From an uncultured Ignavibacteriota bacterium (GTDB lineage Bacteria > Bacteroidota > Ignavibacteria > UBA10030 > UBA8401), in assembly GCA_903907305.1 (NCBI GenBank), contig CAIVNT010000362.1:1-6798 (forward strand): a stretch of DNA of 6,798 nucleotides. The letters are read 5' to 3'. Positions within the stretch are counted from its first letter, which is position 1; each line of letters starts with the position of its first letter. Made by a program: the position numbers and the translations under genes. Below, piece by piece: positions 5,504 through 6,798 of this stretch. The notes under the pieces were generated by a model. The model was not told where the DNA came from, did not search any database, and saw only the letters and a list, made by a program, of their open reading frames with translations.

Positions 5504-6733
5504 ATGAAAAAACAAAAACTGATCATTCTTGGAAGCGGATTCGGCTCCTTCAGTACATTAAAAGGTGTCGATACTCATCTATACGATGTTGTTGTCGTCA
5601 GTCCGAGAAACCATTTCATCTTTACTCCTCTCCTTCCGAGCACAACGGTGGGAACGATCGAATTCCGTTCCATCATCGAACCGATCCGCAGCGCGAAAGA
5701 GAACATCACGTACTATCACGCGTACTGCACCGGCATCGATGCCGAAAAGAATTCCATCCACTGCAAGAATGCATTGGACGGAAATGAATTCGATCTGCCG
5801 TTCGATCAATTGATCATCGGTGTGGGGGCGGTGAGCAATACCTTCGGCATAGAAGGAGTGGAACAGTACGGATTGTTCCTGAAAGAATTGACGGACGCAC
5901 GCGCGATCCGGCAGCGCATTATCGAAAACTTTGAACGGGCCAGCACACCGAATCTTCCGTTCGAAGAACGGAAACGCCTGCTCCACTTCGTTGTTGTCGG
6001 CGGAGGACCCACCGGCGTGGAGTTCGCGGCCGAACTGCACGATTTTTTAACGGAGGATCTCGTCGACTCATATCCGAATGTCATTCCGGATGTGAGTATT
6101 ACATTGTTCGAAGCGGGTGATGCTCTGCTGAATACATTCGATGCGGCACTCAGTGAATATACGATCAAGATCTTTCAGCGTCAGAAAATTTCCGTGCGAT
6201 TGCAGTCTCAGGTGGCGAAGGTCGAAGCGGACGACATACTTCTCAGGGACGGCTCACGCGTGCCGTACGGAATGATGGTCTGGTCCACCGGAAATACGCA
6301 GACAGATTTTGTAAAATCACTTCCATTCGAAAGAGACCGCGGGTCACGGCTGCTGACGGATGAATATTTCCATCTGAAAGGATTCAAACATATTTACTCG
6401 CTCGGTGACTGTGCAACGATCGAGGGAAATCTCCTTCCCGCAACATCGCAGGTTGCACAACAGGAAGGATACTATCTTGCCAAATGTCTGAACGCCGTCG
6501 CGAAGAACCGTCCCGTAAAACCGTTCATTTATCATCATCGGGGGATGCTTGCATATATCGGGAGCAACCGTGCATTGGCGGATCTGCCGCAGGTGAAAGG
6601 ACGAGGATTTTCCACATGGATATTCTGGCGCTCTGCATACCTGACAAAACTTGTCAGTTGGAAGAACAAAATTCTTGTTGTTTTTGACTGGATGAAAACG
6701 TTTATTTTCGGAAGGGATTCAAGCCGCTTCTGA
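5504..6733 (+). CDS. ndh: Type II NADH:quinone oxidoreductase (NDH-2, Ndi1-like)
   Basis: This 409-aa flavoenzyme oxidises NADH and passes electrons to quinone at the cytoplasmic face of the inner membrane without pumping protons. Residues 6-14 (LIILGSGFG) are the first Rossmann motif, binding FAD. Residues 37-61, with FIFTPLLPSTTVGT, match the Ndi1/plant NDH-2 signature. VVVGGGPTGVE (163-173) is the second Rossmann motif, binding NADH. YSLGD (298-302) is the FAD-binding GD motif. The quinone-site segment reads SQVAQQE (315-321), with Q316 and Q320 kept and Ser in place of the usual Ala. The C-terminus, WRSAYLTKLVSW (375-386) to FGRDSSRF (402-409), is the family's amphipathic membrane anchor. 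The frame stays open upstream to an ATG at 5417, but the FAD motif begins right after 5504, and GGATGG (5491-5496) sits 7 nt before it. The 29 extra residues look like translated leader. The gene is single and divergent from the Spy-like operon. Confidence 0.95.
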   Translation: MKKQKLIILGSGFGSFSTLKGVDTHLYDVVVVSPRNHFIFTPLLPSTTVGTIEFRSIIEPIRSAKENITYYHAYCTGIDAEKNSIHCKNALDGNEFDLPFDQLIIGVGAVSNTFGIEGVEQYGLFLKELTDARAIRQRIIENFERASTPNLPFEERKRLLHFVVVGGGPTGVEFAAELHDFLTEDLVDSYPNVIPDVSITLFEAGDALLNTFDAALSEYTIKIFQRQKISVRLQSQVAKVEADDILLRDGSRVPYGMMVWSTGNTQTDFVKSLPFERDRGSRLLTDEYFHLKGFKHIYSLGDCATIEGNLLPATSQVAQQEGYYLAKCLNAVAKNRPVKPFIYHHRGMLAYIGSNRALADLPQVKGRGFSTWIFWRSAYLTKLVSWKNKILVVFDWMKTFIFGRDSSRF

Positions 6734-6767
6734 GTATTTCATAAAACATCATTGCCTCATAAATAGA

Positions 6768-6796
6768 AGATCGTCGCGACGACAACGATTTCTTTT
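6768..6796 (+). terminator. Weak terminator-like hairpin after ndh
   Basis: AAGATCGT (6768... with one G-T pair) at 6767/6768-6774 can pair with ACGATTT at 6785-6791, followed by CTTTT. The loop contains most of TCGTCGCGACGA (6771-6782), a perfect 12-bp palindrome that could form a competing hairpin or a protein site. It lies 34 nt after the ndh stop at the window edge, so its continuation is unseen. Confidence 0.3.
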
Positions 6797-6798
6797 GC

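Overview
The window carries six protein-coding genes. It most likely comes from the Bacteroidota/Chlorobiota/Ignavibacteriota side of the bacteria (Ignavibacteria- or Kapabacteria-like, perhaps an uncultured member). The main clue is a type IX secretion (T9SS) C-terminal sorting domain with the YPNPFNPTT signature. Other clues are AT-rich intergenic regions, a lineage-style small lipoprotein, and a recurring TATATTGT element that resembles the Bacteroidota -7 box more than a sigma70 -10 box. The assignment rests on recalled family signatures, not on a database search.

Layout. Positions 1-201 are non-coding and contain a promoter candidate plus two copies of one inverted-repeat design (TTCAT-N8-ATGAA). 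Positions 202-1242 (+) encode a full three-part Ada protein: Zn methyl-acceptor domain, AraC-type DNA-binding domain and O6-methylguanine methyltransferase domain. It converges on a minus-strand block, and the 64-nt gap between them is almost filled by a long imperfect palindrome built from CACAGAG units.

Positions 1307-5330 (-) hold four consecutive genes for exported proteins. In transcription order they are a Spy/CpxP-like LTxxQ periplasmic protein (5330-4953), a lipoprotein of unknown function (4923-4042), a T9SS-sorted protein with an unrecognised central domain (3977-2841), and a signal-peptide-bearing M24B Xaa-Pro aminopeptidase (2737-1307). The first two are 29 nt apart and probably form an operon that ends at a perfect 12-bp hairpin. 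That hairpin lies directly against the ribosome-binding site of the T9SS gene, so it may act as terminator, attenuator or both. The aminopeptidase has its own Shine-Dalgarno sequence and a promoter-like element in a 103-nt gap.

Positions 5331-5503 are a divergent promoter region with an inverted repeat. Positions 5504-6733 (+) encode an Ndi1-like type II NADH dehydrogenase, followed by a weak terminator-like hairpin at the window edge.

The genes form no single pathway. One repairs alkylated DNA, one feeds NADH electrons to quinone, and the middle four belong to the cell envelope or secretome. I see no CRISPR array, insertion sequence, tRNA, rRNA or phage module, and no obvious new multi-gene system. 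The most interesting material is the non-coding architecture (paired inverted repeats at ada, the hairpin against the ribosome-binding site of the T9SS gene, the shared GTATATTGTC element) and the unknown His/Asp-rich domain of the T9SS cargo protein.
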